Source: Pontibaca salina
GTDB taxonomy: Bacteria; Pseudomonadota; Alphaproteobacteria; Rhodobacterales; Rhodobacteraceae
Assembly (NCBI RefSeq): GCF_016307205.1
Contig: NZ_JAEIJD010000002.1
Span: 1 to 64,000 of the forward strand
DNA: 64,000 nucleotides
Direction of reading: 5' to 3'
Shown here in pieces: positions 25,831 through 34,709 of the stretch (positions within the stretch are counted from its first letter, which is position 1; every line of letters starts with the position of its first letter). The notes under the pieces were generated by a model. That model was not told where the DNA came from, did no database searches, and saw only the letters and a list, made by a program, of their open reading frames with translations. A program made the position numbers and the translations under genes.

Positions 25831-27317
25831 TGGACGAGCTGAACAAACTGAGTCTTGCCGAAGCGCGCGATGCATTGAAGCGCGGCGATGTCACATCGGT
25901 CGAACTGACAGAATCTTGTCTAGGTGCTATCGAAGGGTCCGGAGCGCTGAATGCGTTCGTTCACAAGACGCCCGAAATCGCGATGGAACGCGCACGTGCC
26001 GCCGATGAGCGTTTGCAGACAGGCGACGCGCCAGCGATGTGCGGCTTGCCCATCGGGATCAAGGATCTGTTCTGCACCAAAGGTGTGCCGGGGCAGGCGG
26101 GCAGCCGAATCCTGCAGGGGTTTGTGCCGGAATATGAATCCACGGTCACGCAGAACCTGGCCGATGCCGGGGCGGTGATGCTGGGCAAGCTGAACATGGA
26201 CGAATTCGCTATGGGCAGCTCGAATGAAACCAGCGTCTATGGCAACGCGGTCAACCCTTGGCGGCGCTCGGGCGACGATGCGCAATTGACGCCGGGCGGG
26301 TCGTCCGGTGGGTCAGCGGCGGCAGTCGCCGCCGATCTGTGTCTTGCTGCGACCGGCACCGATACCGGCGGCTCGATCCGCCAACCGGCGGCCTTTACCG
26401 GGACCGTTGGCGTCAAGCCGACCTATGGGCGTTGCTCGCGCTGGGGGATCGTGGCATTTGCGTGCAGTCTCGATCAGGCCGGGCCGATGACGAAATCGGT
26501 GCGCGACAGTGCGATCATGCTGGGAGCGATGGCTGGTCACGACCCCAAGGACAGCACCAGTGCCGATCTGGCGGTGCCAGATTTCGAGGGGATGCTGACC
26601 GGCGACATCAAGGGCAAGACCATCGGCATCCCACGTGAGTACCGCATGGAGGGTATGCCCGCCGAGATCGAAAAGCTGTGGTCGGATGGTGCCGACATGC
26701 TGCGCGACGCGGGCGCGAAGATCGTCGATATCTCGCTGCCGCACACCAAATATGCGCTGCCCGTCTACTATGTGCTGGCTCCGGCCGAGGCGTCGTCGAA
26801 TCTGGCGCGCTATGATGGAGTGCGCTATGGGCATCGGGCGAAACTGGCACAGGGCGACGGTATCAACGAGATGTATGAAAAGACGCGCGCAGAGGGGTTC
26901 GGCCACGAGGTGCAGCGCCGCGCGATGATCGGCACCTATGTGCTGAGTGCTGGGTTTTATGACGCCTATTACAACCGCGCTCGCAAGGTGCGTACCTTGA
27001 TCAAGCGCGATTTTGAAACCGTGTTCGCGGATGGCGTCGATGCGATTCTGGCACCTGCGACGCCTTCGGCGGCTTTTGGTCTGGGCGAGATGAAAGACGC
27101 GGATCCGGTGCAGATGTATCTCAACGACGTGTTCACCGTGACGGTGAATCTGGCCGGGCTGCCGGGGGTTACAGTGCCGACGGGGCTTGACGGGCAGGGG
27201 CTGCCGCTGGGTCTGCAAGTGATCGGGCGGCCTTGGGAAGAGGGCGAAATGCTGAATGCCGCTTTCGCGCTGGAGCGCGCCGCTGGTTTTGTAGCCAAGC
27301 CGGAGAAATGGTGGTAA
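25827..27317 (+). CDS. gatA: Glutamyl-tRNA(Gln)/Asp-tRNA(Asn) amidotransferase subunit A
   Basis: A 496-residue amidase-signature enzyme that releases ammonia from glutamine for the GatB site. The Ser-cisSer-Lys triad is visible: Lys79 in GIKDLFC, Ser in [10 protein letters not shown] (about 159-163) and nucleophile Ser183 in [10 protein letters not shown]. Length and motifs are standard. It overlaps gatC by four bases, so the two are translationally coupled. Together with gatC it indicates that this organism uses the indirect route to Gln-tRNA or Asn-tRNA. Confidence 0.97.
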   Translation: MMDELNKLSLAEARDALKRGDVTSVELTESCLGAIEGSGALNAFVHKTPEIAMERARAADERLQTGDAPAMCGLPIGIKDLFCTKGVPGQAGSRILQGFVPEYESTVTQNLADAGAVMLGKLNMDEFAMGSSNETSVYGNAVNPWRRSGDDAQLTPGGSSGGSAAAVAADLCLAATGTDTGGSIRQPAAFTGTVGVKPTYGRCSRWGIVAFACSLDQAGPMTKSVRDSAIMLGAMAGHDPKDSTSADLAVPDFEGMLTGDIKGKTIGIPREYRMEGMPAEIEKLWSDGADMLRDAGAKIVDISLPHTKYALPVYYVLAPAEASSNLARYDGVRYGHRAKLAQGDGINEMYEKTRAEGFGHEVQRRAMIGTYVLSAGFYDAYYNRARKVRTLIKRDFETVFADGVDAILAPATPSAAFGLGEMKDADPVQMYLNDVFTVTVNLAGLPGVTVPTGLDGQGLPLGLQVIGRPWEEGEMLNAAFALERAAGFVAKPEKWW

Positions 27318-27356
27318 TTTCACGTGCGCAACAACGATTGAAACAGGAACATTCCG

Positions 27357-28136
27357 ATGCGTGCAGCGATTTGCGTTTTTGCCATGGCGCTTGCAGGTGC
27401 CTGTGCCCCACAAACCCCGAATGATGCGTGGTGGGGCGGCTCTGCCGACCGCGCACGCGAAAGCGAGTTGCGTGGGGAATTGGCTGGCGCGAATCGGCTG
27501 ACTCGTCCCGCCGAAGTGTCTCAGCAATCACTGGATCCGGCCACAGGGGCGGCCTATGCTCCGGGTCCGGCGAACAGCGCCTCTGACATCGCAGCCCAAA
27601 CCGCCGCGGCTTTGGAAGCCAGTTCCGACAAGGACGATGGCGCGGATGAGGGGCCGTCGCATATCAGCCCGCCCAACCCGATCGAAACCGGTGAGCCACT
27701 TTCCGCGATGCCCGACAATTCCTCCCCGGCTGCCGTAAATCAGTTCGGAATTTCCAGCGAAAACGATTTCGTCGCGGTGTCGGCACGGCAAAGCATTGAA
27801 AGCGACGCCGAGCGGATTGCGCGCAATCGGGCGCAATATCAGGTGGTGCAGCCTACTGAGTTGCCGCCGCGTCCGAGCGAGGGGCGGCCCAATATCGTCA
27901 GCTATGCGCTTAGCACGACTCACGCTCCCGGAACCAAGGTTTACAATCGTTCGCCGATCAAACTGGGGGCGCGGAGCGAACGCCGCTGCGCCGCCTATCC
28001 GTCACCTGATCAGGCCCAGATCGCATTTCTGGCAAAGGGCGGACCGAAACGCGACCGGCTGGGACTGGATCCGGATGGTGACGGGTTCGCTTGCGGCTGG
28101 GATCCATCGCCGTTCCGGAATTCGGTGCGGAACTAA
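27357..28136 (+). CDS. Hypothetical lipoprotein with C-terminal Excalibur-like motif
   Basis: A 259-residue predicted lipoprotein: short signal MRAAICVFAMALAGAC with lipobox LAGAC (Cys at 16). The middle, about residues 30-150, is low complexity, rich in Ala, Ser, Pro, Asp and Glu. The C terminus has ERRCAAYPSPDQAQIAFLAKGGPKRDRLGLDPDGDGFACGWDPSPFR, in which the DPDGDGFACGWDP part resembles the Excalibur calcium-binding motif; two Cys could form a disulfide. It lies 6 bases before a peptidoglycan amidase gene, suggesting a cell-envelope role. No family name can be given. Confidence 0.75.
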   Translation: MRAAICVFAMALAGACAPQTPNDAWWGGSADRARESELRGELAGANRLTRPAEVSQQSLDPATGAAYAPGPANSASDIAAQTAAALEASSDKDDGADEGPSHISPPNPIETGEPLSAMPDNSSPAAVNQFGISSENDFVAVSARQSIESDAERIARNRAQYQVVQPTELPPRPSEGRPNIVSYALSTTHAPGTKVYNRSPIKLGARSERRCAAYPSPDQAQIAFLAKGGPKRDRLGLDPDGDGFACGWDPSPFRNSVRN

Positions 28137-28142
28137 GCAGCA

Positions 28143-28805
28143 ATGCCACTGTGGCATCCGTCACCGAATTTTGGTCCGCGTCGCGACGGTTTAATCCCGC
28201 ATTTGATCGTTCTGCATTACACAGCGATGCAATCCGCCGAGGCGGCGCTGGACCGGTTGTGCGACCCCGGCAGCGAGGTCTCGGCGCATTATCTGATCGG
28301 GCGCGACGGCAAATTGTGGCAGCTGGTGGATGAGAGCCAGCGGGCCTGGCACGCAGGTGCGGGCGAATGGGCGGGTATGGATGATATCAATTCGCGCTCA
28401 ATCGGGGTGGAGTTGGACAATGCCGGAAACCATCCGTTCAGCGAGCCGCAGATAGCCACGCTGGAGGGTCTGCTGTCCGGCGTGATGGTGCGCCACAGCA
28501 TTCCACCTGCCGGTGTGATCGGGCATGCGGACATGGCCCCGGGGCGCAAGCGTGATCCCGGTCCCCGGTTCGATTGGGCCCGGCTGGCACGCAAGGGGAT
28601 GGCGCAGGCAATTGCGCCCATCTGCGGGGGCGTTGCGGATTGGCCGGCGTTTCGGGATCTGGCGCGACGGGCCGGGTTTACTGCCCCGACCAGCGATGGC
28701 GACCTGTTGGCGGTGGTACGCTGGCGGTTACGTCCCTGCGGACAGGGCGATCTGTGTGCGGCGGATATGGCCGCACTGGCGGGGTTCGTCGCGCAATGCC
28801 ATTGA
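28143..28805 (+). CDS. N-acetylmuramoyl-L-alanine amidase (Amidase_2, AmpD/AmiD-like)
   Basis: A 220-residue zinc amidase that cleaves between MurNAc and L-Ala. Zinc-ligand regions are LIVLHYTAM, the SAHYLIGRDG block and GHADMAPGRKRDPGPRFDW; the last supplies the third ligand and the catalytic basic residue. A C-terminal segment (about 155-218) resembles the small peptidoglycan-binding-like domain of AmpD/AmiD proteins. There is no signal peptide, so a cytoplasmic AmpD-type recycling role is plausible. It ends about 30 bases before the RNase P RNA gene. Confidence 0.9.
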   Translation: MPLWHPSPNFGPRRDGLIPHLIVLHYTAMQSAEAALDRLCDPGSEVSAHYLIGRDGKLWQLVDESQRAWHAGAGEWAGMDDINSRSIGVELDNAGNHPFSEPQIATLEGLLSGVMVRHSIPPAGVIGHADMAPGRKRDPGPRFDWARLARKGMAQAIAPICGGVADWPAFRDLARRAGFTAPTSDGDLLAVVRWRLRPCGQGDLCAADMAALAGFVAQCH

Positions 28806-28835
28806 CCTGCCTTGGCTTTGCGCACATATCGGACG

Positions 28836-29223
28836 GGCGCGGAGGGCTGGATGGCTGCTTGGGCAGGGGGAACCCGACCCGAGAGGAAAGTCCGGACTCC
28901 AAGAAGCAACGGTGCCGGGTAACGCCCGGGCGGGGCAACCCGACGGAAAGCGCCACAGAAAACAGACCGCCCCGGCAGGTCCGGGGTAAGGGTGAAACGG
29001 TGGGGTAAGAGCCCACCGCGCCTCTGGCAACAGCGGCGGCACGGCAAGCCCCACCGGGAGCAATGCCAAATAGGATCCTCGCGCGGGCCTTGCCCGCGAG
29101 CCCGCTCTGGTCGGGGGATCGGGTTGGCAGCTTGAGGCGCATGGCAACATGCGTCCCAGATGAATGGTCATCCAGGGGGCCTTGTGTCTCCAGACAAAAT
29201 CCGGCTTATAGGCCCTCCGCGCA
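28836..29223 (+). ncRNA. rnpB: RNase P RNA (bacterial class A)
   Basis: The catalytic RNA of RNase P, which processes the 5' ends of tRNAs. The conserved core gaggaaagtccggactcc is present near the 5' end, followed by acagaaaacagaccgcc and later agggtgaaacggtggggtaa. The P1 helix pairs gcgcggagggc (28837-28847) with gccctccgcgc (29212-29222), which sets the ends. The 3' universal region is atccggcttata. Ends are accurate to a few bases. Confidence 0.96.
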
Positions 29224-29349
29224 ATTTTGGGTCAAATGCGGGATCCGACGGGGCAAAACGTCCTTGACTTGGGCCATCACGCGGGTACAAGCGCACCCTC
29301 AAAGAGATTTTACGAAAGGCCGCTGGTCTTTCGACGCAGGAGAGAAATC

Positions 29350-29517
29350 ATGGCGAAGCCGACCACAATCAAGATCCGTCTGAACTCGTCGGCGGGAACA
29401 GGGCATTTTTATGTCACCAAGAAAAACGCACGTACGATGACCGAGAAAATGACCGTGCGCAAATATGACCCCGTTGTCCGTAAGCATGTCGAGTACAAAG
29501 AAGGTAAGATCAAGTAA
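29350..29517 (+). CDS. rpmG: 50S ribosomal protein L33
   Basis: A 55-residue L33 of the cysteine-free type: [20 protein letters not shown], then [20 protein letters not shown] and a Lys-rich end. Absence of the CxxC pairs indicates the zinc-independent form. aggaga lies 7 bases before the ATG. A GC-rich hairpin with a T run follows at 29544. Confidence 0.98.
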   Translation: MAKPTTIKIRLNSSAGTGHFYVTKKNARTMTEKMTVRKYDPVVRKHVEYKEGKIK

Positions 29518-29543
29518 GATAGCCTATTTTACGGATCGGCATG

Positions 29544-29569
29544 GGGTCGCGCGGGGCGCGGCCCTTTTT
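29544..29569 (+). terminator. Rho-independent terminator after rpmG
   Basis: gggtcgcgc (29544-29552) and gcgcggccc (29556-29564) form a 9-pair stem with one G-T pair, followed by five T. It lies 26 bases after the rpmG stop. Confidence 0.85.
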
Positions 29570-29601
29570 GTGTTTCCGTCGTGGAATTCGCGGGCTGTCG
29601 A

Positions 29602-30477
29602 TCAGGGTGTGATCATACGCAGATTGGGCGTTTCCCGAAGTCGTATCATATCGTGCTCATAAATCTCGGTCATCTCGGCCACCAGCGCATCGTTCCAGCC
29701 CGAAAGGTTCAGGTCTTCCTCTACCTGATCTTCAAGCGCATAGGCGTCCAGCATATCCGCGATGGCGGTGCGTTCGCGCCCGATGTCCAGATTCGGATGT
29801 TGCTGGAGGTGGGCGCGAAATCGCTTCATGCCCCGGGCTGAGATGATCTGGCTTAAGAGATCATATGCGCCATTAATTTTCTCGTGTTCTGGCAAACCGG
29901 CCATTTCGGTAATGATTGCCGCCCAGATCAGCGGCATATCCTCATGGCACCAGACCGTGATGGCCACATCAGGGGCTGCCCGATGGATTCGGGCCATGGT
30001 TTCGGACCAGCGCAATTCGCGGGGATCGCGTCCCGCAAGACGGTTGTCCAGTTCGGTTTGGGTGATGCCCGGAAAGGTTACGGGCAGAAAACTGGCGGGA
30101 TTGCGAATGGCCATGAAGATTTCGATCTGGCCCGTGGGTAGTAATTGGCGCAGCTGCGCGACCCGTTCGCCGGCCAGAGGGTATAGCTGCCCGTCCCCCA
30201 AGGCGAACCGAGCGGACCCGAAAAAATGGACATTGGACAGGATCAATCGAGCGGCCTGTTCCTCATCCAGTATGGCGTCCAGCAAAACATTCCGCGAATC
30301 AGGTGCAGCAGGGGCGTGTTTTAAGGCGTCGAAAGCCTCTCGGAACAACGTGCGATACCGGCTGGGACCAGGGACAGCGACGCCTTTCTTGCAGAAACCT
30401 TCCTTGTTGCTCAGCAGGCATTTCATCAGCCGATCCCCGTCGGTGTGATGGACACCCGGATGAAAAACGATGTGCAT
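29602..30477 (-). CDS. Hypothetical protein, possibly sulfotransferase-like
   Basis: A 291-residue protein I do not firmly recognise. The start, MHIVFHPGVHHTDGDRLMKC, followed by LLSNKEGF, has the beta-strand then His/Asp-containing loop pattern seen at the nucleotide-binding end of some sulfotransferase-like proteins, and the middle has EIFMAIRNPASFLPVTF, reminiscent of the 3'-phosphate-binding region (RxP). These are weak resemblances. There is no signal peptide or membrane segment. The gene is monocistronic, convergent with rpmG and divergent from livG, and codon use looks like its neighbours. Confidence 0.7.
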   Translation of the reverse strand: MHIVFHPGVHHTDGDRLMKCLLSNKEGFCKKGVAVPGPSRYRTLFREAFDALKHAPAAPDSRNVLLDAILDEEQAARLILSNVHFFGSARFALGDGQLYPLAGERVAQLRQLLPTGQIEIFMAIRNPASFLPVTFPGITQTELDNRLAGRDPRELRWSETMARIHRAAPDVAITVWCHEDMPLIWAAIITEMAGLPEHEKINGAYDLLSQIISARGMKRFRAHLQQHPNLDIGRERTAIADMLDAYALEDQVEEDLNLSGWNDALVAEMTEIYEHDMIRLRETPNLRMITP

Positions 30478-30835
30478 CTGTGCGGTTTCGACCCTGTTTG
30501 TGCAAGTGCTTGCCGGCCCTAGCCTTTGCGCGTCGCATCGTCAATGTGGAGCCTGTAGTCAGGGCTAAAGATAGGGAAACCGCGTTGGCACGTTGACGAT
30601 GCTGGCCAATTTCGTGCGCAGCATCTGGAGTGATCACGCGATCTATCTGATGCGAAACTCGTCCGGGAGTTGCGCGTCAACGCGTTGAGGCTTACAGCGA
30701 TGCCGTGGTGCAAGTCCGCGATATAATCGCATGCGCTGAGGTCGCGCTGAGCGCCGAACACTGGAGCGAGAATCAGCCAACCTCCCTGTTGCATTTGAAA
30801 ATTTCCGCGTTCATCATGATCCGGGGAGGCGTCAC
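30478..30835. other. Gene-free interval upstream of livG
   Basis: I see no gene in these 358 bases, which separate a - strand hypothetical gene from the liv operon and should carry both promoters. One inverted repeat is present: gatgctg (30598-30604) with cagcatc (30619-30625), loop 14. The livG ribosome binding site, ggggagg, is at the right edge. Confidence 0.5.
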
Positions 30836-31648
30836 ATGCAGAAAACGGATGACGGCCAACACGCGCACAAGAAGCCGCCAGTTCTAGAAGTGCGCGATCT
30901 GGTCAAGAATTTCGGCGGGTTGCGCGCACTGAATCGTTGCTCTCTCAAGGTTGCCGAAGGAACGATCACCGGTTTGATCGGTCCCAATGGTGCCGGCAAG
31001 ACGACTTTGTTTAACGCGATCACCGGCTTTTTCCAGCCGGATTCGGGCCGTGTGCTGACCGATGGGCAGGACATCACCAGCCTGCCCCCTCATGGCGTTT
31101 TCAATCGCGGGATTTGCCGGACTTTCCAGATCCCGCGTGAACATGGCACCATGACCGTGCTGGAAAACCTAATGCTGGTCGTGCCTGATCAGGCGGGCGA
31201 ACGATTCTGGAATTGCTGGTTTCGCCCGGAACTGGTGCACAGGCAGGAACGCGAGATCCGCGACCGGGCGATGGAAGTTCTGGATTTCGTGAATCTGACG
31301 CATCTGGCTGATGAACTTGCCGGGCGGCTGTCGGGCGGACAGAAAAAGCTGTTGGAACTGGCACGCACATTGATGGCGGAGCCACGTCTGGTGCTACTGG
31401 ACGAGCCTGCCGCCGGGGTGAACCGCACGCTAATGAAACGATTGTCCGAGAACATCGAATATCTGCGGCGCGAACGCGGCATCACCTTTCTGCTGATCGA
31501 ACACGACATGGACCTTGTCATGCGGCTTTGCGATCCGGTCATCGTGATGAGCGAGGGCCGGCGCCTGATGGAAGGCCACCCCGAGGAGGTGCGCAATGAT
31601 CCACACGTGCTCGAGGCCTATCTGGGGGGGCAGTATGGCGCTGCTTGA
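30836..31648 (+). CDS. livG: Branched-chain amino acid type ABC transporter ATPase LivG
   Basis: A 270-residue ATPase. Walker A is GPNGAGKTTLFNAITGF, signature LSGGQKKLLELARTL, Walker B RLVLLDEPAAGVN, then the switch His in IEHDMD. The LivG-type insertion (ICRTFQIPREHGTMTVLENLM) is present. ggggagg lies 5 bases upstream. It heads livGFHM and overlaps livF by 14 bases. The actual substrate may be branched-chain amino acids, amides or urea-like compounds, which this family also carries. Confidence 0.94.
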   Translation: MQKTDDGQHAHKKPPVLEVRDLVKNFGGLRALNRCSLKVAEGTITGLIGPNGAGKTTLFNAITGFFQPDSGRVLTDGQDITSLPPHGVFNRGICRTFQIPREHGTMTVLENLMLVVPDQAGERFWNCWFRPELVHRQEREIRDRAMEVLDFVNLTHLADELAGRLSGGQKKLLELARTLMAEPRLVLLDEPAAGVNRTLMKRLSENIEYLRRERGITFLLIEHDMDLVMRLCDPVIVMSEGRRLMEGHPEEVRNDPHVLEAYLGGQYGAA

Positions 31649-32342
31649 CGTGCAATCCGTCACCGCTGGTTACGGTGACACCGAGATCCTGCGCGACGTT
31701 TCGATGCAAGTCCGCCGGGGCGAGATGGTCTCGATAATCGGCCCCAATGGCGCCGGTAAATCGACTTTGATGAAGACGATTTTCGGCCTCTTGCACCCGC
31801 GCGAGGGCAAGGTCTTTTTTGACGGTGACGATATTTCTGGGCTGCATCCTTATCAGATCGTGGAGCGCGGTATGTGTTATGTGCCGCAGGTATCAAACGT
31901 GTTTACCGAGCTGACTGTCGCGGAGAATCTCGAGATGGGCGCGTTTCTGGCCAAAAAGGGCGATATTTCCGCCCGCAAGGAGCGCATCTATGATTACTTC
32001 CCGCGCCTGAAAGAGCGGCGCAACCAGCGCGCCGGCAAGATGTCGGGGGGGGAGCGGCAAATGGTGGCGATGGGCAGCGCCCTGATGCTGGAACCGAAAC
32101 TGGTGCTGATGGACGAACCGTCGGCCGGGCTGTCGCCAAAGATGGTTGGTGTGATCTTCGAGCAGATCAAGAAGATCAACGATTCCGGACCCGCCATTTT
32201 GATCGTCGAGCAGAACGCGCAGCTTTCACTGCAGATGTCCGACCGGGGCTATGTTTTGGCCAGCGGCGAAAATCGGTTCGAGGGGACCGGCGAAGAACTA
32301 TTGAATGATCCCGAGGTGGGGCGGCTTTATCTGGGGGGCTGA
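31635..32342 (+). CDS. livF: Branched-chain amino acid type ABC transporter ATPase LivF
   Basis: A 235-residue ATPase starting MALLDVQSVTAGYGDTEIL at 31635, inside the end of livG. Walker A GPNGAGKSTLMKTIFGL, signature MSGGERQMVAMGSAL, Walker B KLVLMDEPSAGLSP and the switch segment IVEQNAQLSL are all canonical for LivF. A purine-rich ggggggg lies 6-12 bases before the ATG. It pairs with LivG as the ATPase heterodimer. Confidence 0.94.
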   Translation: MALLDVQSVTAGYGDTEILRDVSMQVRRGEMVSIIGPNGAGKSTLMKTIFGLLHPREGKVFFDGDDISGLHPYQIVERGMCYVPQVSNVFTELTVAENLEMGAFLAKKGDISARKERIYDYFPRLKERRNQRAGKMSGGERQMVAMGSALMLEPKLVLMDEPSAGLSPKMVGVIFEQIKKINDSGPAILIVEQNAQLSLQMSDRGYVLASGENRFEGTGEELLNDPEVGRLYLGG

Positions 32343-32381
32343 ACCGGGCGATGCGACAAAGCCGCAGGAGGAGAGGCAAGG

Positions 32382-33455
32382 ATGAGCATGCAAGACACGC
32401 CAGACGATGCGGTTGGCCGCCGACACGATGACCGCTCGCTGCGCGAGCGCATCGGAGCTGCGCTGCGCAGTCGGGTGGCGCTTGGTGTGGCGTTGCTGCT
32501 GACGCTGGTGGTGTTCTGGATCCTTGGCCAGCGCAACGGCGCATCGCTGTCGGACCTGCTGTCGCTGACCGTCTGGGGCATCATGTTGGGCGGTATTATC
32601 TCGCTCGGTGCGATTGGGCTGACGCTGGTGTACGGCGTGCTGAAGTTCCCAAACTTTGCTCATGGCGCGCTGGTTACACTGGGCGCTTACGGCGCGTTTA
32701 CCATCGCCTCATTCCTGCCGCGTGGGCCGGTGCTGTTGCCGTTTTCGTTCGGATGGGAGTTGCTCGCGGCGATGGTGTTGGCCATGCCTGCCGTATCGCT
32801 GGTGGCGCTGGTCGTCGACCGGGTACTGTTTCGCCCGCTGCGCCAGCGCGACGCATCGCTGGTGCTGCTGGCGATGGCATCGTTGGCGGCGGCATTCTTT
32901 CTGCGCAGTTCCATCTATCTGATCTGGGGTCCGGATTTTCTGTTCTACTATCCCGGACGCGCTAATCCGGCCCTGCATTTGCCGCTGGGCATCCGTATCC
33001 AAGCCGACCAGATCTTTGTTTTCGTTCTGGCGATGATCCTTGTGGCGTTGACCTGGCTCCTGTTGGAGCGCACGCGGATGGGCAAGGCGATGCGTGCCAC
33101 CGCCGACAATCCGGATCTGGCACAGGTGCGCGGTATCAATACCGAGCGCGTCATCGCCTGGACCTGGGTGTTGGGGGCCAGCCTCGCTGCGGCGGGTGGC
33201 GTAATGTATGGGTTGGCCTCGCAATTGCGTCCCGAAATGGGGTTTTGGCTGTTGCTGCCCATGTTCGCCGCCGCGATCATGGGGGGCTTGGGCAATCCAG
33301 TGGGAGCGATTGTGGGCGCAGTGATCATCGGGATTGCGCAGCAGGTTTCTTCGTCATTCATCAATCCCGCCTATGGGCCGGGGGTGGCATTTGTGCTGCT
33401 GGTGATCGTGCTGGTGCTGCAACCGCAGGGGTTGTTCGGCAAGGGAGGGGATTGA
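32382..33455 (+). CDS. livH: Branched-chain amino acid type ABC permease LivH
   Basis: A 357-residue inner-membrane permease. After a charged N-terminal leader of about 30 residues comes a first hydrophobic segment (VALGVALLLTLVVFWIL), then the LivH body with ISLGAIGLTLVYGVLKFPNF and later the NPDLAQVRGINTERVIAWTW loop and GGLGNPVGAIVGA. About nine hydrophobic segments are apparent. The extra N-terminal helix and leader are longer than in the classical LivH (about 300 residues). It ends one base before livM. Confidence 0.92.
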   Translation: MSMQDTPDDAVGRRHDDRSLRERIGAALRSRVALGVALLLTLVVFWILGQRNGASLSDLLSLTVWGIMLGGIISLGAIGLTLVYGVLKFPNFAHGALVTLGAYGAFTIASFLPRGPVLLPFSFGWELLAAMVLAMPAVSLVALVVDRVLFRPLRQRDASLVLLAMASLAAAFFLRSSIYLIWGPDFLFYYPGRANPALHLPLGIRIQADQIFVFVLAMILVALTWLLLERTRMGKAMRATADNPDLAQVRGINTERVIAWTWVLGASLAAAGGVMYGLASQLRPEMGFWLLLPMFAAAIMGGLGNPVGAIVGAVIIGIAQQVSSSFINPAYGPGVAFVLLVIVLVLQPQGLFGKGGD

Positions 33456-33456
33456 C

Positions 33457-34656
33457 ATGGAGCCGGTTGATCTTGCGCGCGCGTCATTCCTGTTTCTGCC
33501 GCTGGTATTGCTGGGGCTGCTGGTGTTTCCAGGGCGACCTGTGCTGCGGTTGCTGCTGGCGGTGGTCGCGGCCGCGATTGTTGCGCTGGTGCTGCCGCTT
33601 TGGTTACCTCGTGGCATTCTCACCTATTTGGCCTCGTTTTCGACCATGGCGGGGATCTACGCTATTCTTAGCCTTGGGCTGAACAGCCAATGGGGGCTGA
33701 CCGGGCACGTCAACTTTGGTGTCGCCGGTTTTTTTGCAGTGGGTGCCTTCACCTCGGCGCTGTTCACGACCAAGATGCCCGAAGGCGCGTTGGCGGCGTA
33801 TTCACAGCAGGCATTCGGACTGGAATGGCCGTTTCTGGCGGGCGTTCTCATGGCGGGGATCATTGCGGCGTTTGTCGGTTTTTTGATCTCGATTCCAGTG
33901 CTGAGATTACGCACGGATTTCCTCGCCATCGCCACTTTGGGCATTGCCGAGGTGATCCGGTTCATCTTTCAGAATGAACGCTGGCTGGCTAACGGTCCGC
34001 AGCCGATGCGCGGCATCCCGCGACCACTTGACTGTCTGTTTGCGGATCCGGCCTGCTCTTGGTTGCCGGCAAGGGTCGCGAACTGGCTCGCCCCACTCAG
34101 CCCGCGCGATTATGTGTTCTTTTACCTTGTCGTGGTCGCGCTGATCGTGGCGGTGGTTTATCTGGCGCTCGAACGTATCGCCCGCTCGCCTTGGGGGCGG
34201 ATGCAGCGTGCGGTGCGCGATGAAGAGAACTCTGCAGCGATGAATGGCAAGAATGTCACGTTGCGCCGCATTGAATCCTTTGTTGTAGGCAGCTTCATCA
34301 TGGGGGTCGCTGGTGCGGTCTATGCCCATTATGTTGTCAGCATCGATTACAGCCACTTCAACCCGCTGTTCGCTACCTTCATCGTCTGGGTGATGCTGAT
34401 GTTGGGGGGCAGCGGCAACAACAAAGGCGCAATCTTGGGGGCTTTTGCCGTCTGGGCGGTGTGGAGCGGAGCCGCATTTGTGATCGACATGGCCAGTCCC
34501 GCCTTGCGCGCGATCTCAGCTGATTTACCATCGCGCGGTGCCTATCTGCGCTGGATGCTGGTGGCAATCCTGCTGGGGGGGATCGTCCTGTTTCGGCCCC
34601 AAGGGATACTGCGCGAGCGTAAGAAGGTGTCGGATTTCCTTCCGAAAGACGAGTGA
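33457..34656 (+). CDS. livM: Branched-chain amino acid type ABC permease LivM
   Basis: A 399-residue permease with the LivM hallmark AGIYAILSLGLNSQWGLTGH, followed by NFGVAGFFAVGAFT. Around residues 175-205 there is a non-hydrophobic insertion (GIPRPLDCLFADPACSWLP) probably on the periplasmic side. The C-terminal part has LMLGGSGNNKGAILGA and a final LRERKKVSDFLPKDE tail. aagggagggg precedes the start. It is followed by a hairpin and by the convergent binding-protein gene. Confidence 0.92.
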   Translation: MEPVDLARASFLFLPLVLLGLLVFPGRPVLRLLLAVVAAAIVALVLPLWLPRGILTYLASFSTMAGIYAILSLGLNSQWGLTGHVNFGVAGFFAVGAFTSALFTTKMPEGALAAYSQQAFGLEWPFLAGVLMAGIIAAFVGFLISIPVLRLRTDFLAIATLGIAEVIRFIFQNERWLANGPQPMRGIPRPLDCLFADPACSWLPARVANWLAPLSPRDYVFFYLVVVALIVAVVYLALERIARSPWGRMQRAVRDEENSAAMNGKNVTLRRIESFVVGSFIMGVAGAVYAHYVVSIDYSHFNPLFATFIVWVMLMLGGSGNNKGAILGAFAVWAVWSGAAFVIDMASPALRAISADLPSRGAYLRWMLVAILLGGIVLFRPQGILRERKKVSDFLPKDE

Positions 34657-34663
34657 AAGAAAG

Positions 34664-34682
34664 GGCGCCCTAATAGGGCGCC
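34664..34682. terminator. Intergenic hairpin between convergent livM and binding-protein gene
   Basis: ggcgccc (34664-34670) and gggcgcc (34676-34682) form a perfect 7-base stem with loop taata, 7 bases after the livM stop and 27 before the end of the convergent gene. There is no T run on either side, so it is a possible bidirectional terminator without the classic tail. Confidence 0.6.
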
Positions 34683-34709
34683 GCTCCAGTTGCTTGCGAT
34701 GGTTCGGGT

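Noticed and set aside
24691-25875. Long version of the UPF0173 hydrolase frame
   Set aside because: The part beyond 25383 is antisense to gatC/gatA, has no family similarity, and the start at 25383 has a perfect GGAGG.
26313-27527. 404-codon open frame on the - strand
   Set aside because: It is antisense to gatA and the lipoprotein gene, with a composition typical of antisense frames.
28843-29142. Open frames over rnpB
   Set aside because: These frames lie across the RNase P RNA, whose conserved core and P1 helix are clear.
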